From Bacteroidota bacterium (GTDB lineage: Bacteria > Bacteroidota > Bacteroidia > Bacteroidales > Prolixibacteraceae): a stretch of DNA of 48,070 nt. Both the position numbers and the translations under genes were made by a program. Below, piece by piece: positions 36,551 through 45,133 of the stretch (its first letter is position 1; each line of letters starts with the position of its first letter). Under the pieces are notes generated by a model, which was given only the letters and a program-made list of their open reading frames with translations, did not search any database and was not told the DNA's origin. The stretch covers positions 1 through 48,070 of the forward strand of contig JAUYMU010000085.1 of the NCBI GenBank assembly GCA_030698405.1, read 5' to 3'.

Positions 36551-37627
36551 TTATTTAAGTTTGGTTTTTTCAAATTCTTTCATCGCATCAACCAACGCTA
36601 TTACGCTTTCTTTCGGAAGTGCATTGTAAGTTGAGGCACGATATCCACCAACAGAGCGGTGACCTTCAAGTCCTAACATTCCCAGTGATTTGGCATAGGT
36701 AAGAAATTCAGGTTCCCATTCTTTGTATTCGTCATTCATTACAAAACAGATATTCATCACTGAACGGTCGTTTGCGTCAGGAATATTTCCTTTAAACAAT
36801 TTATTACGGTCGATTTCATCGTACAGAATTCCGGCCTTTTCAATGTTCATTTTTTCCATCACCTTAACGCCGCCCAATTCTTTCAACCATTTCAAGGTTT
36901 GCAGAGCCGCGAAAATCGGCACTACCGGAGGTGTATTGAACATCGATTCGTTTTCGATGTGAGTGCGGTAATTCAACATTGATGGAATTTTACGGGTTAC
37001 TTTACCCAGAGCGTCTTCCTTTACAATTACGAAGGTAACACCTGCCGGAGCCAGATTTTTCTGGGCGCCACCATAAATTATCGCATATTTCGAAACATCA
37101 ACCGGACGGCTGAAAATGTCGGATGACATATCAGCAACCAAAGGCACCTTGCAATCTAAATCATAGCGCATTTCGGTTCCATAGATGGTATTGTTTGTTG
37201 TAATGTGAAAATAATCAACATCTTCAGGAACGGTATATCCTTTTGGAATATGATTGTAGGTACTTGCTTTTGAAGAAGCGACTTCGACAACTTCGCCAAA
37301 AAATTTGGCTTCTTTCTGAGCTTTGTCAGCCCAGGTTCCTGTGTTTAAATAGGCAGCCTTTTTTTCAAGCATGTTGTAGGGAACCATCATAAACTGAGTA
37401 CTGGCGCCACCTCCGAGGAATAAAACATGGTAACCTGCAGGAATGTCGAGCAATTCCTTGAAAAGTTGCTGAGCTTCGTTGTTTACGGCAACGAATTCTT
37501 TACTGCGGTGCGAAACTTCCATCAGTGAAAGACCCGTTCCGGCAAAATCAATCAACGCTTCGGCTGTGTTTTTAATAGTGTATTGCGGCAAAATTGAGGG
37601 ACCCGCATAAAAATTATGCTTCTTCAT
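36551..37627 (-). CDS. serC: Phosphoserine aminotransferase
   Basis: 358 aa, standard length. The PLP lysine is in GGAQKNLAP (Lys190). Family motifs include [41 protein letters not shown] and the closing [11 protein letters not shown]. It converts 3-phosphohydroxypyruvate and glutamate to phosphoserine and 2-oxoglutarate, and can act in pyridoxal phosphate synthesis. The start ATG is at 37627. It heads a minus-strand group with serA, a pentapeptide protein, a small membrane protein and DUF1015. Confidence 0.95.
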   Translation of the reverse strand: MKKHNFYAGPSILPQYTIKNTAEALIDFAGTGLSLMEVSHRSKEFVAVNNEAQQLFKELLDIPAGYHVLFLGGGASTQFMMVPYNMLEKKAAYLNTGTWADKAQKEAKFFGEVVEVASSKASTYNHIPKGYTVPEDVDYFHITTNNTIYGTEMRYDLDCKVPLVADMSSDIFSRPVDVSKYAIIYGGAQKNLAPAGVTFVIVKEDALGKVTRKIPSMLNYRTHIENESMFNTPPVVPIFAALQTLKWLKELGGVKVMEKMNIEKAGILYDEIDRNKLFKGNIPDANDRSVMNICFVMNDEYKEWEPEFLTYAKSLGMLGLEGHRSVGGYRASTYNALPKESVIALVDAMKEFEKTKLK

Positions 37628-37835
37628 AAGGTTAAAAATTATTGGTTAAAGACTATTTTCAATCAATATAAAATTCAATTATTTAACTTCAAAATTCGAA
37701 TAAAAAATCGAGGCAACAATCCTGAAACGGGTTATTTTTTTGCATTTTTTCAATTTCAGTGTTACCACAACAGATAATGCGATGTATTTGCGAAAAAACC
37801 AATTTAGATAATCCTGTTTTTATCAGCCGTCATTT

Positions 37836-38573
37836 TTATGTTCCTGAAATATCTATCAGGCGATCATCCTGAAATGCAGGGATGGCACGTGTTTGGTCGG
37901 CTGTCAGGCAATATTCGATGCTATCGTCCATTCCTTTCGATGCCAGTCGTCCTTTTTGAGCGGCTTTCTGAATGTATCCGTATAAATCATTTTTCGCGAT
38001 GCTCCACAAATCGAGTGACGCGGTAACTGCATCACAAACGGTTTCAAATTTTCCTGAATTCAGGAGCCTTTCTGAAAGCGCACCGGCAAAAACAGCGTCT
38101 TCCAAACTGAAGCGGTCTTTCCAAGAAGCACAAAATATGAGTACGGGCGAATCCTGTTCAATCAGCCAATCGGCCAAAGATGAAATATTCAGGAACGAAC
38201 CGATTAAAACGGCTTTTGAATGGCTGGCCATGTGAATGCATCGTGTTCCGTTGGTGGTGGAATACACTATTTCTTTGCCTTTCACTATTTCAGGAGTAAA
38301 ATTAAAAGGGGAATTGCCAAAATCGGCAAAGTCGAGCACATAACCGTCACGTTCCGAGGCGACCATGTAGCCCTGACGTTTCATTTCGCGCGCTTCCTCA
38401 ACGGTTGAAACAGGTATAATTGCTTTTACGCCGTTATGGATGGCCGCGCATATCGACGAACTTGCCCGTAAAATATCGACAATTACTACTAAATTATTGT
38501 CATCGGCATGTTTGTCGTAAATTGCGGGGGACAAGCAAACCTCCAGTCGATTTTTTGGTTTTTCCATTTGCAT
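37836..38573 (-). CDS. 2-phosphosulfolactate phosphatase family protein (ComB-like)
   Basis: 245 aa with the ComB pattern: VVIVDILRASSSICAAIHNG, ASERDGYVLDFADFGNSP, VYSTTNGTRC and GALSERLL. ComB removes phosphate from 2-phosphosulfolactate in coenzyme M synthesis in methanogens. Bacteroidota homologues are common although coenzyme M is not expected there, so the true substrate may be another phosphorylated acid. Sulfonolipid precursor synthesis is one conceivable use. It lies between gcvT and serC, on the same strand, with a -7-like TATCTTTG at the complement of 38584-38591. Confidence 0.85.
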   Translation of the reverse strand: MQMEKPKNRLEVCLSPAIYDKHADDNNLVVIVDILRASSSICAAIHNGVKAIIPVSTVEEAREMKRQGYMVASERDGYVLDFADFGNSPFNFTPEIVKGKEIVYSTTNGTRCIHMASHSKAVLIGSFLNISSLADWLIEQDSPVLIFCASWKDRFSLEDAVFAGALSERLLNSGKFETVCDAVTASLDLWSIAKNDLYGYIQKAAQKGRLASKGMDDSIEYCLTADQTRAIPAFQDDRLIDISGT

Positions 38574-38647
38574 GTAAAAGTCACAAAGATAAAGAAAGTA
38601 GCCAACTGAGACCGATTTAACGAAACAGAAAACGGTATTTAAATAAT

Positions 38648-39736
38648 TTATACCAGACTAATAAATGGCATCTTAACGATTTTGGCTTTCAGCATTTTAT
38701 TGCGCACATTCAGAAAAACTTCGGTGCCGATGGCAGAATAAGCTTTGTTTACGTATCCCATTCCGATGCCTTTATTCAGTATTGGCGACATGGTTCCCGA
38801 AGTTACCCGGCCAATTACATTTCCGTCCTGATCGGTCAATTCGTAATCATGGCGGGGGATTCCACGGTCGATCATTTCAAATCCGCGAAGTTTGCGGTCC
38901 ACACCTTCCTGTTTTTGCATCAGCAGGAAATCTTTGTCGATAAAATGATGACCGTTGAATTTGGTAATCCAGCTCAGTCCGGCTTCGATGGGCGAAGTCG
39001 TGTCGTCGATATCGTTTCCATAAAGGCAAAATCCCATTTCGAGGCGCAGTGTATCACGTGCTGCCAGTCCGATTGGCTTAATTCCGAATTCAGCTCCGGC
39101 TTCAAAAATCTTGGTCCAAAGTTGTTCTGCAACTTCATTTCTGAAATACAATTCGAACCCTCCTGAACCGGTATAACCTGTTGCTGAAATGATTACATCG
39201 TCAACGCCGCCGATTGATCCGGTAACGAAGGTGTAATATTTAATTTCAGACAAATTAATATTGGTGAGTTTTTGAAGTGTTGCGGTTGCTTTTGGCCCCT
39301 GAATAGCAAGCTGGCTAATGGCATCGGAGGCATTTTCGAGAATTGCACCGTTCGTGTTTTGAGAAACAACCCAGTTCCAGTCCTTTTCAATATTGGCAGC
39401 ATTTACTACTAGCAGGTATTTTTCGGGTGCATAATGATAAACCAGCAGGTCGTCAACAATTCCGCCTTTTCCGTTCGGAAAGCAGGAATACTGCGCCTGA
39501 CCAAGCGCCAGTTTTGAAACATCGTTCGAGGTTACACGCTGTACAAGTTCCATGGCAGCCGAACCTTTCACCCAAAACTCGCCCATGTGCGACACATCAA
39601 ATACGCCAACTGCTTCGCGAACAGTCATGTGTTCATCTTTTATTCCTGAATATTCAATTGGCATTTCATACCCGGCAAACTCCAACATTTTGGCGCCGAG
39701 TTGTTTGTGTATCCGGTTGAAGGCTGTTACTTGCAT
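38648..39736 (-). CDS. gcvT: Glycine cleavage system T protein (aminomethyltransferase)
   Basis: 362 aa. Motifs fit Gcv[14 protein letters not shown] near the start, [46 protein letters not shown], and [16 protein letters not shown] at the end. It transfers the methylene group of glycine-derived aminomethyl-lipoyl H protein to tetrahydrofolate. I start at 39736 ([10 protein letters not shown]); the in-frame ATG at 39814 would add 26 poorly conserved residues. It is near serC/serA, so one-carbon and serine metabolism cluster here. The H and P proteins are not in the window. Confidence 0.95.
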   Translation of the reverse strand: MQVTAFNRIHKQLGAKMLEFAGYEMPIEYSGIKDEHMTVREAVGVFDVSHMGEFWVKGSAAMELVQRVTSNDVSKLALGQAQYSCFPNGKGGIVDDLLVYHYAPEKYLLVVNAANIEKDWNWVVSQNTNGAILENASDAISQLAIQGPKATATLQKLTNINLSEIKYYTFVTGSIGGVDDVIISATGYTGSGGFELYFRNEVAEQLWTKIFEAGAEFGIKPIGLAARDTLRLEMGFCLYGNDIDDTTSPIEAGLSWITKFNGHHFIDKDFLLMQKQEGVDRKLRGFEMIDRGIPRHDYELTDQDGNVIGRVTSGTMSPILNKGIGMGYVNKAYSAIGTEVFLNVRNKMLKAKIVKMPFISLV

Positions 39737-39912
39737 AAAATTATTTTCAGTTTTTGAATATGACAAAAATACCTGATTACAGTTATTTAAATCATGAAAA
39801 TTATCATTTGGCAAAGATATTAGTTTTTATCGCAACAGACCGCAACCATAGTTTCGAATAATTATTTTCCGTAATATTGCATTTGAACAAACCAACATAA
39901 AAACATACCACA

Positions 39913-40266
39913 ATGGCTTATCCCCGATATACTAATTTGGATTACCTGAAAGAAATTACAGGCGACGAACCTGAAGTTACAAAAGAATTTATTCAGATGT
40001 TCTTCGACCAGTTGCCCGAATTCAGAGATGGAATGAAAAAATTTTTAGCTGAGAAAAAATGGAAAGAACTTGGTGAAATTGCACATAAAGCCAAATCATC
40101 GGTTATGACTTTCGGAATGAACGACCTTGGGTTGCGACTGAAAGAATTACAACTGAAAACCCAGAAGCTGGAAGACATTGAAAGCTATCCGGTTTATGTT
40201 GAAGAATTTTTGAATACCATTGATGAAGCTGAAGTTGAGCTTCGGGAGGACATGAATAAACTTTAA
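39913..40266 (+). CDS. Orphan Hpt-domain phosphotransfer protein
   Basis: 117 aa, a single four-helix Hpt domain. The phospho-accepting motif is EIAHKAKSSVMTFGM with His58 in an HxxKxS context. Hpt proteins pass phosphate between a hybrid kinase and a response regulator. No kinase or regulator is next to it, so its partners are elsewhere; the multi-PAS kinase at 45134 is a LytS type, which does not usually need one. It lies 29 nt before the GH78 gene on the same strand, so the two may share a transcript. Confidence 0.85.
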   Translation: MAYPRYTNLDYLKEITGDEPEVTKEFIQMFFDQLPEFRDGMKKFLAEKKWKELGEIAHKAKSSVMTFGMNDLGLRLKELQLKTQKLEDIESYPVYVEEFLNTIDEAEVELREDMNKL

Positions 40267-40295
40267 ACGTCCCGAATTACCAGACAAAACCCAAC

Positions 40296-42773
40296 ATGCG
40301 AATACATTTTTGGAGTATCTTACTCACAATTCTAACTTTATGTGCCAATGCGCAGCCGACCCAATTGGTTACTGCCGAAAAAATCAATCCTGAATTATTG
40401 ACCAACCACTGGAAAGCACAGTGGATCGCGCATCCAACGGAATCAGTACTCGATTACGGCGTTTTTCATTTCAGGAAAGATTTTGAATTGGCTTCGATTC
40501 CTTCGGAATTTATCATTCATGTTTCTGCGGATAACCGATATCGCCTTTTTGTGAACGGACAGGCTGTTTGTTTTGGACCGGCACGCGGCGATCTGGCACA
40601 TTGGTTTTACGAAAGTATCGATATTTCAAAATTTCTGAAACCCGGAAAGAACCTGCTTGCTGCTATCGTCTGGAATTTTGGCGACGATAAACCATGGGCA
40701 CAGTTCACGCTTAAAACAGCTCTGATTGTTCAGGGAAATTCGGCTACGGAACAAATCGCAAATACCGATACCACTTGGAAAGTCGTCAAAAATAAGTCCT
40801 ATTTGCCTGCTTCTGCAGATGCCAAAGAAACACTTGGGCAATTCATCGTGGTTGGCCCAACTGATCGGCTCGATGCTGCCCAATATCCATGGGATTGGGA
40901 AAAATCAAATTATAACGATCGAGACTGGGAAAAGGCAAAAACGATAGATGTGGGTCATCCACGCGGCATTGGAACCGATATTAACTGGGTTTTGACACCC
41001 CGGCGAATCCCGCAAATGGAGCAGAAAGAACAACGGTTTGCTGAAATACGGCGTGCTTCGACCACTTCGACCACTTCGACAGGCTCAGTGACCGGCTCGG
41101 CTTCGACAAGCTCAGCCACCGATGCTTTGGTCAAAGTTCCGGAAGGATTTATTGAGGGAAAAGCGAAATTGATTGTTCCGGCAAATCAAAATCTGACCAT
41201 TTTATTTGATCAGGGAAATTTGACAACCGGTTATCCGGAATTGTTGGTTTCGAAAGGCAAAGGGAGCCGGATAAAAATGATTTATGCCGAATCGTTGTTT
41301 GATGCAACCGGAAACAAAGGAAAGCGAAACGAAATTGAAGACAAGACAATTAGAGGTTATGCTGATATTTTTCTGCCTGATGGCGGTTCGAACCTTTTGT
41401 TCAGGCCATTATGGTTCCGTACATGGAAATATCTTCAGCTTGAAATTGAAACCAAAAATGAAGCGCTGGTAATTGATGATTTCAAAAGTGAATTTTCTGC
41501 CTATCCACTTCAGGAAAATGCAGTTTTTGAAACCGACCAGACTGAACTGAAACAAATATGGAACGTGGGATGGCAAACTGCCCGATTGTGTGCCAACGAA
41601 ACCTATTACGATTGTCCCTACTACGAACAACTTCAATATACCGGCGATACCCGTATTCAAGCCTTGATTTCACTCTATGTTTCGGGCGACGATCGTTTGG
41701 TTAGAAATGCTATAATGCAGTACGATGAATCGCGCATTTATGAAGGCCTTACTCAAAGCCGCTATCCATCATCCAGCCCTCAGGTGATTCCGCCATTTTC
41801 GCTATACTGGGTAGATATGGTTCATGATTACTGGACACTGCGCGATGATGCGGAGTTTATTCAGCGTTTTCTACCTGGAATCGATCAGGTGCTGAATTGG
41901 TTCACTCAACGAATTGACCAGAAAACCGGTCTTCTGGGAAAAGTAGAATACTGGAACTTTGTTGACTGGGCTGACGAATGGCCATGGAGCAACGAAAACC
42001 GTATCGGAGGCGTTCCAAAAGGCGGACTTGACGATGGTCAGTCATCCATTCTAACCATGCAGTTTGCTTATGCTGCCCAACGTGCAGCCGAACTGAACGA
42101 CTATTTTGATCAGCCGCTTCAGGCACAGAAATACAAACTTCTGGCAGAAAACCTGACCAAAGCAGTGCACAAAAATTGCTGGGATATGTCGCGCGGTTAT
42201 CTTTCCGATACTCCTGAAAAGATTGATTACAGTATGCATGCACAGATTTTCGGGGTGTTAACGAACACGATTCCTGAAAGCGAACAGAAAGCCATGATTG
42301 AAAAAATCATGGACGATCCGAAACTGATTCAGCCAACTTTGTATTTCCGTTTTTACCTGACACAAGCCCTGAAAAAAACCGGTTTGGCAGATCGTTATCT
42401 GAAAACTCTGGGACCGTGGAAAGACATGCTCAAAATCGGCCTTACCACCTTTGCCGAAAAACAAGACCCTACCCGCTCCGACTGTCATGCCTGGAGCGCC
42501 AGTCCGAATTACGATTTTCTGGCAACAGTCGCAGGCATTCGTCCCGCCTCGGCAGGTTTTAAAACCATCCGGATGGAACCTGCTTTGGGCGAACTGAAAT
42601 TTATTAAAGGCCAGATGCCGCATCCTTCAGGAATGATTGTTTTTGACCTGAAAAGAAACGGCGCTGAAGGCATTCAGGGTGAAGTGATTTTACCGGAAGG
42701 CCTAACCGGAACTTTTGGATGGAAAGGAAAAAGCATTCAGTTGAAAGGGAAAACAAGTATTGATATAAAATAA
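40296..42773 (+). CDS. GH78 alpha-L-rhamnosidase with in-frame repeat insertion
   Basis: 825 aa. A signal peptide ends near ALA-type site TLCANAQ (residue about 20). A beta-sandwich domain with VSADNRYRLFVNGQAV is followed by the (alpha/alpha)6 barrel: CPYYEQLQYTGDTR, WVDMVHDYW, NFVDWADEWPW (acidic catalytic region) and a C-terminal beta domain (VILPEGLTGTFGWKG). These are GH78 features; the enzyme removes terminal L-rhamnose from glycans. Residues about 252-275 are a Ser/Thr-rich insert encoded by a dispersed GC-rich repeat (41055-41124) that interrupts the fold between EIRRA and VKVPEGF. The enzyme is not near a SusC/D pair here. Confidence 0.9.
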   Translation: MRIHFWSILLTILTLCANAQPTQLVTAEKINPELLTNHWKAQWIAHPTESVLDYGVFHFRKDFELASIPSEFIIHVSADNRYRLFVNGQAVCFGPARGDLAHWFYESIDISKFLKPGKNLLAAIVWNFGDDKPWAQFTLKTALIVQGNSATEQIANTDTTWKVVKNKSYLPASADAKETLGQFIVVGPTDRLDAAQYPWDWEKSNYNDRDWEKAKTIDVGHPRGIGTDINWVLTPRRIPQMEQKEQRFAEIRRASTTSTTSTGSVTGSASTSSATDALVKVPEGFIEGKAKLIVPANQNLTILFDQGNLTTGYPELLVSKGKGSRIKMIYAESLFDATGNKGKRNEIEDKTIRGYADIFLPDGGSNLLFRPLWFRTWKYLQLEIETKNEALVIDDFKSEFSAYPLQENAVFETDQTELKQIWNVGWQTARLCANETYYDCPYYEQLQYTGDTRIQALISLYVSGDDRLVRNAIMQYDESRIYEGLTQSRYPSSSPQVIPPFSLYWVDMVHDYWTLRDDAEFIQRFLPGIDQVLNWFTQRIDQKTGLLGKVEYWNFVDWADEWPWSNENRIGGVPKGGLDDGQSSILTMQFAYAAQRAAELNDYFDQPLQAQKYKLLAENLTKAVHKNCWDMSRGYLSDTPEKIDYSMHAQIFGVLTNTIPESEQKAMIEKIMDDPKLIQPTLYFRFYLTQALKKTGLADRYLKTLGPWKDMLKIGLTTFAEKQDPTRSDCHAWSASPNYDFLATVAGIRPASAGFKTIRMEPALGELKFIKGQMPHPSGMIVFDLKRNGAEGIQGEVILPEGLTGTFGWKGKSIQLKGKTSIDIK
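41055..41124 (+). repeat. CTTCGACARGCTCAG repeat inside the GH78 coding sequence
   Basis: Two direct copies, CTTCGACAGGCTCAGTGACC (41074-41093) and CTTCGACAAGCTCAGCCACC (41101-41120), 27 nt apart (9 codons). They are preceded by two TTCGACCAC microrepeats. The insert keeps the reading frame and encodes a STTSTTSTGS-type linker. This sequence style is a known dispersed intergenic repeat in Bacteroidota. Confidence 0.85.
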
Positions 42774-42802
42774 AAGTCATTCAAACCTAAACTTTAAACG
42801 TC

Positions 42803-43225
42803 ATGGACGATTTAAGCATTTTTCAGGATAAGGCGATTGTGCCGGCTGACAATGATTTAGCCGACAGATTAGGTTCAACTTTTAACTTGTGGGTTCAGAT
42901 ACAGGACTTTGTATTTGAAAAGTATCCAAAAGCAATTGCAGAATGGAACTATTCAGGGACAAAATATGGGTGGAATTTCAGGATAAAGGATAAAAAGAGA
43001 GCGATAATTTACTTTTTGCCCAGAGATAATTACTTCAAGGTAGCATTTGTATTTGGGCAAAAAGCGACAGATTTTATTTTGGAAAGTGATATTTCGCCGG
43101 TGATTAAAAATGATCTGGAACAAGCAACAAAATATGCCGAAGGGCGTGGCATTCGGATAGAAATAAAAGACAACCAAATATTAGCAGACATTGAAAAACT
43201 GGTTATAATTAAATTGGCCAACTAA
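42803..43225 (+). CDS. DUF3788 family protein
   Basis: 140 aa, full-length DUF3788. Typical stretches are EWNYSGTKYGWNFRIKDKKR, AIIYFLPRDNYFKVAFVFG and a C-terminal helix-strand AEGRGIRIEIKD. These are small cytosolic alpha/beta proteins of unknown function that resemble YdhG/DUF1801-type proteins. It follows the GH78 gene by 29 nt, so it is probably on the same transcript as the Hpt and GH78 genes. A palindrome at 43236-43302 separates it from the convergent lyase gene. Confidence 0.85.
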   Translation: MDDLSIFQDKAIVPADNDLADRLGSTFNLWVQIQDFVFEKYPKAIAEWNYSGTKYGWNFRIKDKKRAIIYFLPRDNYFKVAFVFGQKATDFILESDISPVIKNDLEQATKYAEGRGIRIEIKDNQILADIEKLVIIKLAN

Positions 43226-43235
43226 TAAAATAAAT

Positions 43236-43302
43236 TCACCACAGATTTCTCAGAATATCACAGAGAACAAATCTGAGATTATCTGTGAAATCTGTGGTGA
43301 AA
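43236..43302. repeat. CACCACAGATTT palindrome
   Basis: The left arm (TTCACCACAGATTTCTCAGA, 43234-43253) and right arm (ATCTGTGAAATCTGTGGTGA, 43281-43300) pair with mismatches. It lies between converging genes and may also act as a weak bidirectional terminator. It resembles a dispersed Bacteroidota repeat type. Confidence 0.65.
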
Positions 43303-43307
43303 ATCAA

Positions 43308-44774
43308 CTAAAGACTATCCCCAAAATCCTGACGGAATTTCGCCACGAGTTTGTCAACCCAGTCGCCAATTGGTTGAAGTTTACCAACAAAGAAACGCAA
43401 TACAGGAGGTTCTTCAACCCATTCGAGTCCTCCGATTAAGTGGCGGTTATCGAAAAGCCATTGAATGCGATCCTCTGCATATTTAATTTGTGATAAGGTG
43501 AAAACCCTGCGGGGAAAAGCCAAACGGAGCAATTCAACATCGGCCAGAACATCATCGCCATTTTCATCGCGTACACTCGAAATCGTACCACGTTCCATAC
43601 CGCGAATTCCGGAGGCTACGAACAGCGCGGCCGCAAGCGCTCCGGCAGGATATTGGGTTTGCGGAACATGCGGAATAAACAGACCGGCATCGAGGTGGCA
43701 GCCCAAGCCTCCGGCAGGTGTGATTACCGGAATTCCTTTGCTGTCGAGCGCATCAACCAGGTATTTGATAAAAGTCGGAGAATGACTGATCACATTAAAA
43801 TCAAGCGTTTCTATCAATCCAACAGCCATTGCTTCAATTTCGCGAACACTCATACCTCCGTATGTCAGAAACCCTTCGAAAAGTGGAACCCAGTCGCGCA
43901 TTTTCATGTAAATATCATGATTGTTGGTACAAATTCCACCGCCGCGGGTGCAACTTACTTTGCGACCCGAGAAGTATGAAAAGTCGGTATAACTCATCAT
44001 TTCGTGCAGAATATCTTTGATAGGCATATCCAGATAACCTTCTTCACGGATTTTAATGAAATAAAGGTTTTCGTTGATCAAACTGGTGTCCATCAGCAAC
44101 ATGATGTTGTGCGCTTTGGCAATTGCCGAAACTTCGCGCAGGTTGGCCATCGAAAATGGTTGTCCGCCAATCAGGTTGGTACCGGCTTCGAAGCGAATGT
44201 AGGCCACATTTTCGGCGCCCCATTTTTCTATTACCTTGTTCAGCTTATTGATGTCCATGTTCCCTTTGAAAGGAAAATCACTTTTGGTTTTCAAGGCTTC
44301 GTCGGTATAAATTTCCTCAACAACACTCCCTGCCATTTCGATGTGGGCTTTGGTTGTGGTGAAATGGTAGTTCATCGGAACAACGCTTCCCGGTCGGCAA
44401 AAAGTCTTGGAAATGATGTGTTCGGCAGCTCGTCCCTGGTGTACGGGTAAAAAATAATCCTGATTGAATACTTCTTTAATTGCTCCTACCAGCTTGGTGT
44501 AACTGGCTGATCCTGCATACGAATCGTCGGCAACGCTCATGGCAGCAACCTGATTATCACTCATCGCATTGGTTCCCGAGTCGGTAAGCATATCCAGAAA
44601 AACATCTTTGTTCATCAAAAGAAACGTATTGAATCCGGCTTCAAAGATGGCCTCTTTGCGTTCTTCGATGGGTAAAAGGTTCAGTTTCTGAACCACGCGC
44701 ACTTTGTGCATTTCAAGGGGAGTCACTTCACCGCTGTAAAACTTAACAGTATTCAATTTTCCTGAATTTTCCAT
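43308..44774 (-). CDS. Tryptophanase/tyrosine phenol-lyase family beta-eliminating lyase, divergent
   Basis: 488 aa, PLP-dependent. Family landmarks are LTDSGTNAMSDNQ, VHQGRAAEHI, GGQPFSMANLREV and LTYGGMSVREIEAMAVGL. The PLP lysine is probably Lys272 in FSGRKVSCTRGGG, where TnaA has SAKKDAMVPMGG. Asp229 (LLMDTSL) should hold the PLP nitrogen. The next conserved Arg of TnaA/Tpl (DSARF/DATR) is Leu232 here, so cofactor contacts differ. It could therefore be a tryptophanase, a phenol-lyase or a related lyase with another substrate. An 11-bp inverted repeat lies just upstream of the start. Confidence 0.82.
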   Translation of the reverse strand: MENSGKLNTVKFYSGEVTPLEMHKVRVVQKLNLLPIEERKEAIFEAGFNTFLLMNKDVFLDMLTDSGTNAMSDNQVAAMSVADDSYAGSASYTKLVGAIKEVFNQDYFLPVHQGRAAEHIISKTFCRPGSVVPMNYHFTTTKAHIEMAGSVVEEIYTDEALKTKSDFPFKGNMDINKLNKVIEKWGAENVAYIRFEAGTNLIGGQPFSMANLREVSAIAKAHNIMLLMDTSLINENLYFIKIREEGYLDMPIKDILHEMMSYTDFSYFSGRKVSCTRGGGICTNNHDIYMKMRDWVPLFEGFLTYGGMSVREIEAMAVGLIETLDFNVISHSPTFIKYLVDALDSKGIPVITPAGGLGCHLDAGLFIPHVPQTQYPAGALAAALFVASGIRGMERGTISSVRDENGDDVLADVELLRLAFPRRVFTLSQIKYAEDRIQWLFDNRHLIGGLEWVEEPPVLRFFVGKLQPIGDWVDKLVAKFRQDFGDSL

Positions 44775-45133
44775 AAATTGATTGTAATTTTTTGGTTGTT
44801 AGTTTGTAAACCCAAAACATATAAAAACTAACAACGAAACTAAATTCAAGGATCATCTATTAGTTTAATTTTGGAGATTGCGAGTTTACAAATAAATAAT
44901 CTGTAATCAAAATGACGAAAATAGTTTTGGATTGATATTTATCAACCCACATAAATATCAATTCAAACTTTTTAAGTCCAACATACTTATTTATTAATAC
45001 AACATCCCAAATGGCCAAATTGCCTGTTCACTGCTTAAAACTGGTCATTCAAATTCATTTTATTTCCCATTCTGAAATTCAAATTATACCTTCACCACTC
45101 AAATAGGAAAATCAACTTCTAACAGCGTATCAA
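44775..45133. other. AT-rich divergent promoter region of lyase and sensor kinase genes
   Basis: 359 nt with no gene. It serves two divergent genes. It contains an 11-bp perfect inverted repeat (44795-44805 with 44825-44835). No clean TTG/TAnnTTTG pair found. Confidence 0.55.
44795..44835 (-). promoter_or_regulatory. Inverted repeat in the lyase leader, possible operator or hairpin
   Basis: GTTGTTAGTTT (44795-44805) and AAACTAACAAC (44825-44835) are perfect complements, 19 nt apart and 20-60 nt upstream of the lyase start. It could be a leader hairpin or a regulator site. No TnaC-like leader peptide was seen. Confidence 0.35.

Noticed and set aside
38648..39814. Longer gcvT, rplS, C69 and YfcE reading frames
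   Set aside because: The extra N-terminal residues lack family similarity or precede a signal peptide; internal ATGs give the standard ends.
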